Positions 1-9,082 are shown, counted from the stretch's first letter. The stretch is 64,000 bases of DNA from Palsa-1392 sp036490335 (GCA_036490335.1 DASXEB010000013.1:21762-85761); one strand, 5' to 3'. Program-made: numbers and translations. The notes: generated by a model from the letters alone, not told the origin.

Positions 1-1
1 T

Positions 2-244
2 GTCTTGTCGACTGCGGGCGCGTCGATTTTGGGAGTGGGCTACGCCTTGCCGCTTTTTTATTTCATCTGGTCACTAAGACATGGCCGCATCGCGGGGCCT
101 AACCCGTGGCGAGCGACCGGTCTCGAATGGCAGACAGAGTCACCGCCGCCGAAGCATAACTTCATCAAGACTCCAATTGTAACTGGTCCGCCTTACCAAT
201 ATTCGCCGGCCGAAGACGAAGATCTGGAGGTCGCGACAGTGTAA
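2..244 (+). CDS. ctaD: Cytochrome c oxidase subunit I, C-terminal end (partial)
   Basis: This is the last 80 or so codons of a gene that begins before the window. Visible are a hydrophobic helix (about residues 8-25) and the tail typical of haem-copper oxidase subunit I, with an NPW motif followed by LEW and a SPPP-x-HNF stretch. In aerobic bacteria this is the catalytic membrane subunit of the terminal oxidase that reduces oxygen to water. The haem- and copper-binding histidines lie upstream and cannot be checked. No other oxidase gene follows, so this gene probably closes its operon. The next gene starts 34 bases downstream on the same strand. Confidence 0.85.
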   Translation, partial: VLSTAGASILGVGYALPLFYFIWSLRHGRIAGPNPWRATGLEWQTESPPPKHNFIKTPIVTGPPYQYSPAEDEDLEVATV

Positions 245-278
245 CTCGAGTTAGCGACATCTGACTGACTCGTTTTCC

Positions 279-1187
279 ATGTCAGGCCGCATTGAGGTTA
301 TTCTTAACGCCAAGTCTGGCTCGCAAAAAGCCGACGAAGTTCGTGACATTCTGGAGAAGGTCCTGGCAGACTCGGGCCGGCCTTTTCAGATCACGACCGC
401 GACCGGCGACGAGTTATGCCAGCTCGCCGAAGAAAAGGCGGCGAGTGACTGCGAAATCCTTGTCGCCGGAGGCGGCGATGGCACGATTTGTTGCGTCGCA
501 GAAGCTGCTTTCAAGTCTAATAAGACTCTTGGAGTTATCCCGCTCGGGACCTTTAACTACTTCGCGAAGAATCTCGGCATTCCGCTTGATCCGGCGGAAG
601 CGGCGCGAGTCATTCTTGAAGGCGAGATGATGCGCGCTCCCGTGCTGGATCTCGACGGCCGGCTGATTCTGAACAACGCCAGCATCGGCATTCATCCGGC
701 GGTGCTTTCGAAACGGCGAAAATTGTATCGACGATGGGGTCGAAATCAGCTCAGCGCTTATCTCTCGGTCGCGCTCACTGGTTTTGATCCGCCGCCGGAT
801 TTGCGAGTGCGGCTGGCGACGGATGAAGGCGAAGTGGTGCGCGAGACGCCGCTCGTGATGGTCTGCTCAAATGTCTACCAGATGGAAGCGTTCGCGCTCG
901 CCGGCGCGGAATGTCTCGCGGAAGGAAAGTTTGCCTTGTACGTCGCGCGAATGGCCGGACGAGCGACCGTCCTGCGCCTTGGCTTGCGTACATTCCTGCG
1001 CCGCCTGCGGCCGGAAATCGATTACGAAGTCATTTGTTGTTCCGACGTCACGATCGAGACGTTGCGCCGCAAGCGTTTTCGCGCTGCTGTGGATGGCGAA
1101 TTGGAATGGCTCGAAAGTCCGCTCCGTTTTCGCGTGCGCGAAAAATCCCTGCGTGTGCTCGTCCCGCACTCACGCGCACAAGCGTGA
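279..1187 (+). CDS. Diacylglycerol/lipid kinase family protein (YegS/DagK-like)
   Basis: A 302-residue protein with the diacylglycerol-kinase catalytic fold. The nucleotide-binding GGGDGT motif is at residues 64-69, and a PLGTFNYFAKNLGIP segment at about 88-102 matches the family's conserved G-T-x-N-x-x-A block. Members phosphorylate diacylglycerol or related lipids at the membrane face using ATP; the exact lipid cannot be read from the sequence. Length is normal for the bacterial YegS/LCB5 group. The ATG at 279 has no clear Shine-Dalgarno sequence. The stop overlaps the start of the following phosphoesterase by 4 bases, so the two are probably translationally coupled. Confidence 0.85.
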   Translation: MSGRIEVILNAKSGSQKADEVRDILEKVLADSGRPFQITTATGDELCQLAEEKAASDCEILVAGGGDGTICCVAEAAFKSNKTLGVIPLGTFNYFAKNLGIPLDPAEAARVILEGEMMRAPVLDLDGRLILNNASIGIHPAVLSKRRKLYRRWGRNQLSAYLSVALTGFDPPPDLRVRLATDEGEVVRETPLVMVCSNVYQMEAFALAGAECLAEGKFALYVARMAGRATVLRLGLRTFLRRLRPEIDYEVICCSDVTIETLRRKRFRAAVDGELEWLESPLRFRVREKSLRVLVPHSRAQA

Positions 1188-2002
1188 AAAAATTGCTGCA
1201 TCTTTCCGATCTGCATTTCGGGCGAGTGAACAACTCGTTGGTCCAACCGCTGCTCGCGATCGCGCGCGAGCTTGCGCCTGATCTGGTGGTCATTTCGGGC
1301 GACTTCACCCAGCGTGCGCGCCGGGCGCAATTTCGCGCCGCCGCCGCGTTTTTGGAAAGCCTGCCGAAACCGCGGCTGGTCGTTCCGGGCAATCACGACA
1401 TTCCACTTTGGGATGTCGTTAGGCGATTCGTCAGACCGTTAGGCCGCTACCGCCGCTACATCACGCGCGATCTTGCGCCGTTTTACCACGATGATGAAAT
1501 CGCCGTGCTCGGCATCAACACCGCGCGTTCGCTCACGCGCGAATTTGGGCGCATCAACGAAGAACAAATCCGGCACGCGGGCGATGTCTTCGCGCGTCTG
1601 AAACCCGGAGTCGTCAAAGTCGTGGTGACGCATCACCCATTCGATTTGCCGCCGGGCTCGCACAATCGTCTTGTCGGCCGTTCCGCGATGGCAATGCGCG
1701 GGCTCGCCGCCGCGGGCGTCGACCTGATTTTGTCTGGCCATTTGCATTTGCAACGCACGACTCTGAGCGCGCAGCGCTACCACATCGAAGGTCATTCCGC
1801 GCTTGTCGCCCAGGCCGGGACGACGATCTCGACCCGCGGCCGCGGCGAGGCGAATTCGTTCAATTTCATCCACGCCAGCCGCGAGCAGATCAGGATCGAT
1901 CATTACCTTTGGCACCTCGACGCGGCGCGATTTATCCCGGGGACGAGCGAGTCGTTCAGCTGGAGCGGAAAAGAGTGGCGCCGGCTTTCGCCTAACGAGT
2001 AA
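1184..2002 (+). CDS. Metallophosphoesterase (calcineurin-like)
   Basis: About 272 residues. The metal-binding signatures of the calcineurin-like phosphoesterases appear in order: D-L-H near the N-terminus (residues 9-11), G-D at about 38-39, G-N-H-D at about 69-72, H-H-P in the middle, and G-H-L-H near residue 185. Substrate is unknown; relatives hydrolyse cyclic nucleotides, UDP-diacylglucosamine or other phosphoesters. The open frame extends into the upstream kinase gene, but I chose the GTG at 1184, which overlaps the kinase stop by 4 bases and sits just before the first conserved strand. The last codons (Pro-Asn-Glu) are encoded by a copy of the dispersed 9-mer, followed directly by the TAA stop. 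Convergent with kup. Confidence 0.85.
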   Translation: MKKLLHLSDLHFGRVNNSLVQPLLAIARELAPDLVVISGDFTQRARRAQFRAAAAFLESLPKPRLVVPGNHDIPLWDVVRRFVRPLGRYRRYITRDLAPFYHDDEIAVLGINTARSLTREFGRINEEQIRHAGDVFARLKPGVVKVVVTHHPFDLPPGSHNRLVGRSAMAMRGLAAAGVDLILSGHLHLQRTTLSAQRYHIEGHSALVAQAGTTISTRGRGEANSFNFIHASREQIRIDHYLWHLDAARFIPGTSESFSWSGKEWRRLSPNE

Positions 2003-2017
2003 AGGACTGCGAGCAGA

Positions 2018-3991
2018 TCAGATTTCGACTTCGATTCCAAGCTCGACCACCTGCTCCGGCGGAATGTGAAAGAAACTGACTGGCCGGACCGCGTTCCGAT
2101 TCAGAAAAGAAAAAAGCTTTTCGCGCCATTTGGAAAAACGAGACCGTTTCGCCGCGACCGCGCTATGATGCCCGACGTAATAACTGAGCGTCTCCGGCGC
2201 GAGCGTCGGATCGTCGCGGGCGGCGAGTCGCAGCGCGTTCGGGACGCTTGGTTCATCCATGTAACCAAATTTGATCGTGAAGCGGCGGAAGCCTTCGTCG
2301 AGCTCCTCGGCTTCGAGCCGTTCGTTAGGCGCGATGTGCGGCAGGTCCTCGGTCTCGACGTTCAAAAGTATGACGTACTCGCTCAGGACTTGATTGTGTC
2401 GCAGGTGGTGGAGCAAAACGGCCGGCGCTTCCGACGCTTTGCCGCTGAGAAAAATCGAAGTGCCTTCGACGCGAATCGGCGGGGTGCGTTTGATCTTGCG
2501 CAGAAATTTGTCGAGCGGTTCGGCGATTTTGTCGAGACGGCGAAGCATCAGCTGATGGCCGCGATGCCACGTCTGCATGATGACGAAAATGACTCCGCCG
2601 ACGAGGATGGGAAACCAGCCACCGTCGAAAAATTTGAGCAGGTTCGCGCTGAAAAATGCGAGGTCGATGACGAGAAAGAACCCGGTGATGAGACTAACGA
2701 GCAGTAAATTCCATTTCCAAATCCGGCGCGCGATCGCGCCGAGCAGAAGTGTCGTGATGACCATGGTCGTGACGACGGCGACGCCGTACGCGCCGGCGAG
2801 ATTGCTCGAGGTGCGAAAGCCGAGCACGAGCCCGATGCAGGCGATCATGAGGAGCGCGTTGAGAAGTGGCACGTAGATTTGGCCGACGGCTTCTTCGGAG
2901 GTTTGAAAGATGTGCAGCCGCGGAAAATGATCGAGCAACACGGCCTGCCGGGTGAGCGAAAAAACTCCCGAGATCACGGCCTGCGACGCGATGACCGCGG
3001 CGAAAGTGGCGAGCGCGATCAACGGGTAGCGCGCCCAGTCCGGCGCGAGCGCGAAGAACGGGTGGCCGGCTTTTCCGCTTTGCAAAACGAGCGCCCCCTG
3101 TCCGAAATAATTCAAAAGCAGCGCAGGCAGCACGAGGCCGAACCAGGCGATGCGAATCGGCCGGCTGCCGAAATGTCCGAGGTCGGCGTAGAGCGCTTCG
3201 CCGCCGGTGACGACAAGAAAAATCGCGCCGAGAACGGTGAAGCCGATCCAGCCGTTGTTCGCGAAAAATTTCAGTGCGTAAAACGGATTGAAGGCGGCGA
3301 GGACGGACGGTTGCCTAACGATGCCGCCGATACCCAAAATTCCGATGACGGCAAACCAGACGAGCATGACCGGTCCGAAAAGGATGCCGACGCGACGCGT
3401 GCCATTTTTTTGCAAAAGAAAAAGCAGCAAAAGGATCGCGACTGTGATCGGGAGAACGAAATGCTTGAGCGCCGGTGCCGCGACGTGCAGGCCCTCGACC
3501 GCGCTGAGAACGGAGATTGCCGGCGTGATCATTCCGTCACCGTAGAGCAGCGCCGCGCCGAAAATGCTCAGCCCCGCGAACCAAACCGGCGCGCCGCCGC
3601 GCCGCTGCGTGAGCGCGAGCAGGGCGAGAATGCCGCCTTCGCCTTTGTTATCGGCGCGCATCACGTAGACGAGATATTTGAGCGAGATGACGATGAAAAG
3701 CGACCAGGCGATGAGGGAAAGAACGCCGAGTACGTTGTCGCGGTTGACCGCGAGATGCGCGCCCGCGTTCGGATCGCGGAAGCATTCGCGCAAGGCGTAA
3801 AGCGGACTCGTGCCGATGTCGCCGTAGACGACGCCGAGAGTCGTTAGGCAAAAAAACGGGAGCGCGCGATTGGATGAGCGTTCGCGGCGCGCGACACCGG
3901 CCTCGCTCGGTTCGGCGGGAATCGAGGCGACTGGTTTCTCGGCGTCGGTGGCCGAAGATTTCGCGGGCGCTCGTTTTCTCTCTGCGGCCAT
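2018..3991 (-). CDS. kup: KUP-family potassium uptake protein
   Basis: A 657-residue membrane protein that reads as a full-length Kup/HAK transporter: an N-terminal GVVYGDIGTSPLYALRE signature, about twelve hydrophobic segments up to residue 480, and a soluble C-terminal domain. It imports K+, probably with protons, across the inner membrane. The first 40 residues are a charged, low-complexity extension before the first helix. Two copies of the dispersed 9-mer lie inside the gene (2322, 3313) and one more at 3841. Convergent with the phosphoesterase; the stops are 16 bases apart, with a 9-mer copy at the phosphoesterase stop. Confidence 0.95.
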   Translation of the reverse strand: MAAERKRAPAKSSATDAEKPVASIPAEPSEAGVARRERSSNRALPFFCLTTLGVVYGDIGTSPLYALRECFRDPNAGAHLAVNRDNVLGVLSLIAWSLFIVISLKYLVYVMRADNKGEGGILALLALTQRRGGAPVWFAGLSIFGAALLYGDGMITPAISVLSAVEGLHVAAPALKHFVLPITVAILLLLFLLQKNGTRRVGILFGPVMLVWFAVIGILGIGGIVRQPSVLAAFNPFYALKFFANNGWIGFTVLGAIFLVVTGGEALYADLGHFGSRPIRIAWFGLVLPALLLNYFGQGALVLQSGKAGHPFFALAPDWARYPLIALATFAAVIASQAVISGVFSLTRQAVLLDHFPRLHIFQTSEEAVGQIYVPLLNALLMIACIGLVLGFRTSSNLAGAYGVAVVTTMVITTLLLGAIARRIWKWNLLLVSLITGFFLVIDLAFFSANLLKFFDGGWFPILVGGVIFVIMQTWHRGHQLMLRRLDKIAEPLDKFLRKIKRTPPIRVEGTSIFLSGKASEAPAVLLHHLRHNQVLSEYVILLNVETEDLPHIAPNERLEAEELDEGFRRFTIKFGYMDEPSVPNALRLAARDDPTLAPETLSYYVGHHSAVAAKRSRFSKWREKLFSFLNRNAVRPVSFFHIPPEQVVELGIEVEI

Positions 3992-4043
3992 CGCTAGAAA
4001 TTATCTACGCCAAGGCGCGACGGGCGGCTGCACTGTACAGCAA

Positions 4044-4078
4044 AAATCTCCCTCCGGGACAATCCCGGAGGAAGATTT
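4044..4078 (-). terminator. Intrinsic terminator of the small lipoprotein gene
   Basis: Inverted repeat: positions 4044-4059 pair with 4063-4078, giving a 15-bp stem with a single mismatch and a 3-base loop. On the minus strand the stem is followed by five T residues. It lies 24 bases past the stop of the lipoprotein gene that ends at 4102, exactly where a rho-independent terminator for that gene should be. Confidence 0.85.
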
Positions 4079-4101
4079 CGCAGCAGAAGCTGAGCGAAAA
4101 A

Positions 4102-4365
4102 TTACGGAGTCGGCGACGGCGAGGTCGTGGTAGTCGTCGTCGTGGTCGTGTCCGTGGCAGGCGTGGTCGATTCCATCGGAGTCGCCGTTGCCATCGGACT
4201 CGATTCCGCGGCGGTAGCCTCGGTCGCCGGAGTCATCGTCGCGGCGGGCGAAGTGGCTTCGGCTGCGGACTCAGCCGGCGAAGCGGCGGGCGTGGCGGTT
4301 TCGGTTTTTTGTTCGCACGCGACCAAGAGCGCGGCGCCAGCGAGGATGCAGATATATTTCTTCAT
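4102..4365 (-). CDS. Small Thr/Ala-rich lipoprotein
   Basis: Encodes 87 residues: a short positively charged start, a hydrophobic segment and a lipobox (L-V-A-C) with Cys17 as the lipidation site. After that nearly the whole protein is Ala, Thr, Ser, Pro and Glu in low-complexity order, ending in a run of nine Thr and an SPSPTP tail. No domain is recognisable. It is likely anchored to a membrane by its lipid with a disordered surface or periplasmic tail. It stands alone, with its own terminator downstream and about 115 bases of upstream space. Confidence 0.65.
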   Translation of the reverse strand: MKKYICILAGAALLVACEQKTETATPAASPAESAAEATSPAATMTPATEATAAESSPMATATPMESTTPATDTTTTTTTTTSPSPTP

Positions 4366-4480
4366 AGATTATGGATGACGGCCCATGTTGGGGTAACAAT
4401 TGGATCGGAGCAAGAGAACTTTTCGGTCTGCGCGCGATTTTTTTCGGGAGGAAAATCCGCCGCGAAAAACCAAACTTCGT

Positions 4481-5608
4481 TCACGAGGGCGAAGCGCTGC
4501 CATCGCCGTTCTGAAACGCCGGCTCAAAATTCATCCCGTGCGCCTCCGCGACAGCCTGATGCGTCAGTTTTCCATCCATCGTGTTGATGCCGCCGATGAG
4601 CGCGGGTTGACGTTCGCACGCGCCTTTCAAACCGAGATCGCCGAGTAGCTCGACGTAACGATACGTGATGTTGGTCAGCGCTTGAGTCGCGGTGCGCGCG
4701 TAGGCCGCGGGCATGTTCGCGACGCAATAATGAATCACGCCTTCCTCGACGTAAATCGGATCAAGATGCGTCGTCGGGCGCGAAGTCTCGACGCAGCCGC
4801 CCTGATCGATCGCGATGTCGACGACGACGCTGCCCGGTTTCATCGCGCGCAACATTTCGCGCGTGATTAATTTCGGCGCCTTCGCGCCCGGCACGAGGAC
4901 CGCGCCGATGAGCAGATCGACCGTCGGCATTAATTCTTGCAGATGCGCTTCGTTCGAAAAAAGCGTGTGCGCGTTCTGCATCGTGAGATCGAGAAAACGC
5001 ATCCGCTCGAGATCGACTTCGAGAATCGTCACGTCCGCGCCGAGCCCGGTCGCCATGCGCGCTGCGTTCACGCCTGAAGTTCCGCCGCCGAGCACGACGA
5101 CGCGTCCCGGCAAAACTCCCGGCACGCCGCCGAGGAGAACGCCGTTTCCGCCGTTGTGTTTCGCGAGATAAAACGCGCCCATCACGACCGACATGCGGCC
5201 GGCGATTTCGCTCATCGGCTCGAGCAACGGCAAACGGTTACCGACTTGAATCGTCTCGTAAGCGACGCCGGTCACGCCCGATTTCAGAAGCGCCTCGGTC
5301 AGCGCGCGACTCGCCGCGAGATGGAGATAAGTGAAAAGAATCTGGCCTTTGCGCAGCAACTCGTACTCGGCCGGGAGCGGCTCTTTCACTTTCACGATCA
5401 TCTCGGCCTGGCGAAAAACTTCGCGCGCCTCATCGATCATCTTCGCGCCCGCCGCTGCGTAATCGGCATCCGAATAACCGGAACCAACGCCGGCGTTTTT
5501 CTCCACGAGCACGGTGTGGCCGCGTTTCGTCAATTGACGCGCCGCGGAGGGCAACAGGCTGACGCGATTTTCCTGCTGCTTAATCTCTTTCGGGATGCCG
5601 ATGATCAT
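4481..5608 (-). CDS. ald: Alanine dehydrogenase
   Basis: 375 residues, the usual length. It starts with MIIGIPKEIK and continues with the family's KVKEP segment (substrate-binding Lys), a YLHLA segment (catalytic His) and a Rossmann NAD-binding motif G-G-G-T-S-G-x-N-A near residue 175. The enzyme interconverts L-alanine and pyruvate plus ammonium with NAD+, in the cytoplasm. It is transcribed alone. The C-terminal dozen residues are more variable than the family. No dispersed 9-mer is found within it, unlike most long genes here. Confidence 0.95.
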   Translation of the reverse strand: MIIGIPKEIKQQENRVSLLPSAARQLTKRGHTVLVEKNAGVGSGYSDADYAAAGAKMIDEAREVFRQAEMIVKVKEPLPAEYELLRKGQILFTYLHLAASRALTEALLKSGVTGVAYETIQVGNRLPLLEPMSEIAGRMSVVMGAFYLAKHNGGNGVLLGGVPGVLPGRVVVLGGGTSGVNAARMATGLGADVTILEVDLERMRFLDLTMQNAHTLFSNEAHLQELMPTVDLLIGAVLVPGAKAPKLITREMLRAMKPGSVVVDIAIDQGGCVETSRPTTHLDPIYVEEGVIHYCVANMPAAYARTATQALTNITYRYVELLGDLGLKGACERQPALIGGINTMDGKLTHQAVAEAHGMNFEPAFQNGDGSASPS

Positions 5609-5684
5609 GGAAGTGATGTGAGTTAGCGATTTTTGATCGGCGGCGCAAACTCAATCGCGTCTCTTCGCGCGATCGCGCACCCGC

Positions 5685-6236
5685 TCAATTCAGCGATGGA
5701 TCGTCCGGCGCAGCCGCGAGCATTTTGAACCACGGCCCGAGTCCGCGCATGATCTCGAACCACAACTTCGGCAAACGTTCCGGCGTCAGCTCGGCCTGCG
5801 CCGGTTGATGCAAGAGCCAGGCGTTTTGCGCCAGCTCGCGCTCGAGCTGGCCCGCGCCCCAGCCGGCGTAACCGACAAAGGCCCGGATCGAATTTGAATT
5901 TTCTTCAACAAACGACGCGATGCTGCCGGGAAGCGCATTTTGGTTCATCGTTAGGCCGGCGTCCTTCGACCAGTCGAAAGCGGCGAACATGACTTCGTTC
6001 GTCGCCACCGGGCCGCCGGCGTAAACGGCCACGTCGGCCAGCGCGTCGAGGCCGTCCTCATCGGTCAGGTCGGAGACGGTTTTATCGAGCGGCCGATTTA
6101 AAATCACCCCACTCGCGCCCGCCTTTGCGTCGTGCGCGGAAATGAACAAAACGCTGCGCCGAAAATTCGGATCGCGCAGGTTCGGATGCGCGACGAGCAA
6201 TTGCCCGGCGAGATTTGCTTTCTCAAGATGGCGCAC
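5685..6236 (-). CDS. AlgH/YqgE (UPF0301) family protein
   Basis: About 183 residues. The family signature is clear near the start (LLVAHPNLRDPNFRRSVLF followed by GVILNRP) and a G-Y-A-G-W-x-x-G-Q-L-E block lies in the middle. Function is not firmly known; the family has been linked to transcriptional control of alginate in pseudomonads but is widespread. The open frame runs into recF, and no ATG fits. I chose GTG at 6236, twelve residues before the first conserved strand, giving a length close to the family's usual 187. It follows recF on the same strand with a 59-base gap. Confidence 0.8.
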   Translation of the reverse strand: MRHLEKANLAGQLLVAHPNLRDPNFRRSVLFISAHDAKAGASGVILNRPLDKTVSDLTDEDGLDALADVAVYAGGPVATNEVMFAAFDWSKDAGLTMNQNALPGSIASFVEENSNSIRAFVGYAGWGAGQLERELAQNAWLLHQPAQAELTPERLPKLWFEIMRGLGPWFKMLAAAPDDPSLN

Positions 6237-6295
6237 CAGAAAATAAAAACGCCGCCGCTCATGCGCGCAAGTCGCCGCAAACTGATCGACTTTGT

Positions 6296-7354
6296 TTATC
6301 GCTGAGAGGCGATGCGAATTTTGCCGTGCGACAATTCCAAAACCGGGCCGACCGAACCATCCGCGCGCCAATCGAGATTTGTCGCGGTGACAAATTTTTG
6401 CGACTCGTTAGGCAGCGATTGCAGGAGCGCGTTCCGGCGCGTGCCATCGAGCTCGCCGAAAATATCGTCGATCAACAAAAGCGGCGGGCTCTCACCTTCT
6501 TCCGCGAAAATCCGCGCCTGCGCGAGTTTCAGGGCGAGCGCGGCCGTGCGCTGCTGGCCTTCGGAAGCAAATTGCGCTGCCGGCATCTCCGCGATTTCAA
6601 TTTGCAGATCGTCGCGATGCGGACCGACCGTCGTCACGCGCAGACGCGTGTCCGCGGCCGCGACGCGCGCGAGATGCGCCGCGAAATCTTCCTCGCTCCC
6701 CGGCGCATAACTCAGTTTAAAGATTTCCCTCTCGCCGCTGATCTCGCGATGACTCGCCGCCGCGGCCGGAGCAATTCTCCGAACGAGCGCGGCGCGCATT
6801 TCGCCTAACGAGCGGCCGGCCCGAACGAGCGGCTCGGCGTAGGCGGCGAGTTCGCGCGGTCGCGCCGGCGAAGTTTTGAGAAGCGCGTTGCGCGCCCGCA
6901 GCGCCCGCTCGTAGGTGCGCAAAGTCGGGCGATAACGTGGATCGATCTGGCTGCCGATGAAATCAAGGTAGCGCCGGCGCATTTCCGCGCCGCCGCGAAT
7001 CAGGTCGAGATCGTGGTTGGCGAAGGAAACCACCCGCATCAGGCGAAGATAATCGGCCAAGTCCCGTTGTTCTGAACTATCGAACAAGACGCGCCTCCGG
7101 AGAACGCTGTAATAAAACTGGAGGAGATGTTCCTCGACGTGGCCACCGACGGAAAACGAGCGTTCGCCGGCGCGGATCGCGGAGGAGAGAGTCGCGGTGC
7201 GTTGCGATTGCAAGCGCAAAAGTACGCAGGCGGCTTCGAGCACGGTCGTTTTTCCCTGTCCGTTTGCGCCGACAATGAAATTGAATCCGGTCGAAAATTC
7301 GACTGCGATCGCTTCGAAACAGCGAAAGTTTCGCAGTTCCAGATCGCGAAGCAT
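6296..7354 (-). CDS. recF: DNA replication and repair protein RecF
   Basis: 352 residues, full length. Opens with the RecF/SMC-type N-terminus (L-x-L-R-N-F-R-C-F) and the Walker A motif GANGQGKT at residues 29-36. A Q-Q-R-T-A-A-L-A-L-K-L-A signature-type segment and a Walker B (LLLIDDIFGELD) appear in the last third. RecF binds ATP and DNA and loads RecA at gapped DNA with RecO and RecR. Here it is not next to dnaA, dnaN or gyrB, so it is outside the classical origin cluster. Two dispersed 9-mers lie inside (6405, 6803). Confidence 0.93.
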   Translation of the reverse strand: MLRDLELRNFRCFEAIAVEFSTGFNFIVGANGQGKTTVLEAACVLLRLQSQRTATLSSAIRAGERSFSVGGHVEEHLLQFYYSVLRRRVLFDSSEQRDLADYLRLMRVVSFANHDLDLIRGGAEMRRRYLDFIGSQIDPRYRPTLRTYERALRARNALLKTSPARPRELAAYAEPLVRAGRSLGEMRAALVRRIAPAAAASHREISGEREIFKLSYAPGSEEDFAAHLARVAAADTRLRVTTVGPHRDDLQIEIAEMPAAQFASEGQQRTAALALKLAQARIFAEEGESPPLLLIDDIFGELDGTRRNALLQSLPNESQKFVTATNLDWRADGSVGPVLELSHGKIRIASQR

Positions 7355-7363
7355 GGCGCGGAA

Positions 7364-8215
7364 TTAGAGCGCGACGAGCTCGAGCCGGGTCGTCATGCGC
7401 GCGCTCGTCGGGCCGCGTTGATAATAGCTGCCGTCGATCGGGGTCACGTCCGCGGGCGTGATGCCGACGGCGGCGGCGATGAAGTTGTGGTTGCAAAAAA
7501 TTCCGTTCGTCGGGTCCATCCCGACCCAGCCCGCGCCAGGCAGGTAAACTTCCGTCCAGGCGTGGAGCGAACCCTCGGCGCGTCGCGATTCCGCCTCGGC
7601 TTCGCGCAAATAGCCACTCGTTAGGCGCGCGGCCAGGCCGGCCTGCTGCAGAATGGCGGCAAGAAGGAGCGCGATGTCGCGGCAGGCGCCTTTGCCGAGG
7701 CGCAGAGTGTCGTTAGGCGAACGCGCGGCGCCTTCTTCGCGGCGTTCGTAGCGGACGCATTCGTGCAGGCGCTCGTTTAATTCCACGAGCGTGGCGACGG
7801 TTTCGCGCGACGTATCTGCGCGCGGAATTTCCCAGCTGGGAAGTTGCAGACGATTCGTTAGGCCGTTGGTGCGAAACGGGGCGAGCGCGATCTCCAATTC
7901 CGGCGCGTAGGCAAACGGCAGGGTCGTCGCTGCGGGCGTGAGGATGAAGTCGAACGGGTTCTTTTTTTGCAGGGCGAGATCGAGCTCGAGCGCGAAGCGA
8001 AGTTCGCACGCCGGCTCGGTGTAGGAACAATCGATTACGCAGTTATCGAACGCGTCGCGCGCAAAACGCACGCGCGCGCCTTCGTTGGTTTGAAATTTCC
8101 ACCGCAGGAGTTGCGTGAAGACGTCGCCGCGTGGAATCAACCGCAGCGCATGCCGCGAAAAACGCACCGGCGCGGCATAATTGTAGGTTGTCTCGTAGCG
8201 GATGCCGAGCTGCAT
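7364..8215 (-). CDS. Transglutaminase-like cysteine peptidase family protein
   Basis: About 283 residues. The N-terminal half resembles the bacterial transglutaminase N-terminal beta domain (I-R-Y-E-T-T-Y-N-Y). The C-terminal half carries the catalytic triad context: Cys in GACRDIALL, His in LHAWTEVY and Asp in GMDPTN. Such proteins act as cysteine peptidases or amidases, often on peptides. The frame is open upstream, but the ATG at 8215 lies directly before the conserved domain start, so I prefer it. It ends 9 bases from the recF start on the same strand, so it probably heads a transglutaminase-recF-yqgE operon. Three 9-mer copies lie inside (7618, 7710, 7855). Confidence 0.82.
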   Translation of the reverse strand: MQLGIRYETTYNYAAPVRFSRHALRLIPRGDVFTQLLRWKFQTNEGARVRFARDAFDNCVIDCSYTEPACELRFALELDLALQKKNPFDFILTPAATTLPFAYAPELEIALAPFRTNGLTNRLQLPSWEIPRADTSRETVATLVELNERLHECVRYERREEGAARSPNDTLRLGKGACRDIALLLAAILQQAGLAARLTSGYLREAEAESRRAEGSLHAWTEVYLPGAGWVGMDPTNGIFCNHNFIAAAVGITPADVTPIDGSYYQRGPTSARMTTRLELVAL

Positions 8216-8333
8216 GCGGGAAAGTAGAAGGCGGCCAAAAATTTTCCTCTCCGATTCCAAAAATTTTTCTTGCACGATTTGTTAACAGGGTTTATTACTT
8301 CAACAGATTTGAACGATTGTTCTGGGGGGAACA

Positions 8334-8374
8334 GCCGCCCTTCATGCCCTTCGGGTGTGGGGGGCGGTACTTTT
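8334..8374 (+). terminator. Terminator-like hairpin with T-run in the leader of the DUF4230-like gene
   Basis: Positions 8334-8349 pair with 8353-8368: a 7-bp lower stem, a 2x2 internal loop and a 7-bp upper stem with two G-T pairs. It is followed by AC and six T residues. A smaller hairpin (8319-8334) precedes it. No plus-strand gene lies upstream that it could terminate, and it ends 9 bases before the proposed ATG at 8383. It therefore looks like a leader attenuator, though this is inference. Confidence 0.5.
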
Positions 8375-8382
8375 TTGGGGTA

Positions 8383-9054
8383 ATGGAGCCCGCGCACCCC
8401 GTGCCGCCGGCGCATCGGTTCGGCTGGCCGCTTGCTGCGGCTGTGAGCGTTTTCATTCTCGCGCTGCTCTGTGCGTTTCTTTTTTATCGCTGCGAAACCT
8501 TTCCGGCGCACTCGGCGCGCGGGCTGGAAAAAATTGGGCGTGAGGCTGGCGACGCATTCGCCCGGCTGGCGCATCTGCGTCCGCAAGTCACGGTCAACAA
8601 CCGCGTTTATCTCGAACAGACCGCGAGCGTCGCGCAGCTTGCGGTGGTCGATCGCCAGGTCGAGGTCGAGCACGAGATGACGCACTCGTGGGCAGGGAGC
8701 ACGAAGCGGATCAAGCTGCACGGCACTTTCTCGGTCAAGGCCGGATTCGATCTGCGCAAGAAATTTTCCGTCCGGGTTGCGCCGGACGAAGTCGTGATCG
8801 AGATGCCGCACGCCGAAATCCTGTCCGTCGAGCAGGAAAAAGTGGATGTTCTCGTTTTTGAAAATGGTTTCTGGAACCGGATTTCGCCTCACGACATCGA
8901 GCACGAACTCGCCGCTCTCCCGCAGCTCGCACGCGCGCAGTCGAGCGGTCTGCCGGCGGAAGCAGAGAATGTTTTTACCCGCGAACTCTTGCAGCAGTTT
9001 CATCCCGCGCAGCGCGTCCGCACGATTTTTCCCGCGCCAACGCCGGGTGGTTGA
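8383..9054 (+). CDS. Membrane-anchored DUF4230-like protein
   Basis: About 223 residues. One hydrophobic segment at residues 13-33 is followed by a periplasmic or extracytoplasmic domain. The core (K-A-G-F-D-L-R-K-K-F-S-V with a later I-E-M-P-H-A-E-I-L) resembles DUF4230, a family of unknown function. The ATG at 8383 is preceded by a GGGG at a plausible ribosome-binding distance; an in-frame ATG at 8344 lies inside the leader hairpin and is less likely. The gene runs in the same direction as the large AsmA-like gene 28 bases downstream, and a 9-mer copy (9061) sits between them. Confidence 0.6.
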   Translation: MEPAHPVPPAHRFGWPLAAAVSVFILALLCAFLFYRCETFPAHSARGLEKIGREAGDAFARLAHLRPQVTVNNRVYLEQTASVAQLAVVDRQVEVEHEMTHSWAGSTKRIKLHGTFSVKAGFDLRKKFSVRVAPDEVVIEMPHAEILSVEQEKVDVLVFENGFWNRISPHDIEHELAALPQLARAQSSGLPAEAENVFTRELLQQFHPAQRVRTIFPAPTPGG

Positions 9055-9082
9055 TCGAGTTCGTTAGGCAGCGCTTTGTTCG

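Noticed and set aside
2066..3847. Long plus-strand open frames opposite kup
   Set aside because: Highly charged, low-quality sequences antisense to a clear transporter; typical shadows in GC-rich DNA.
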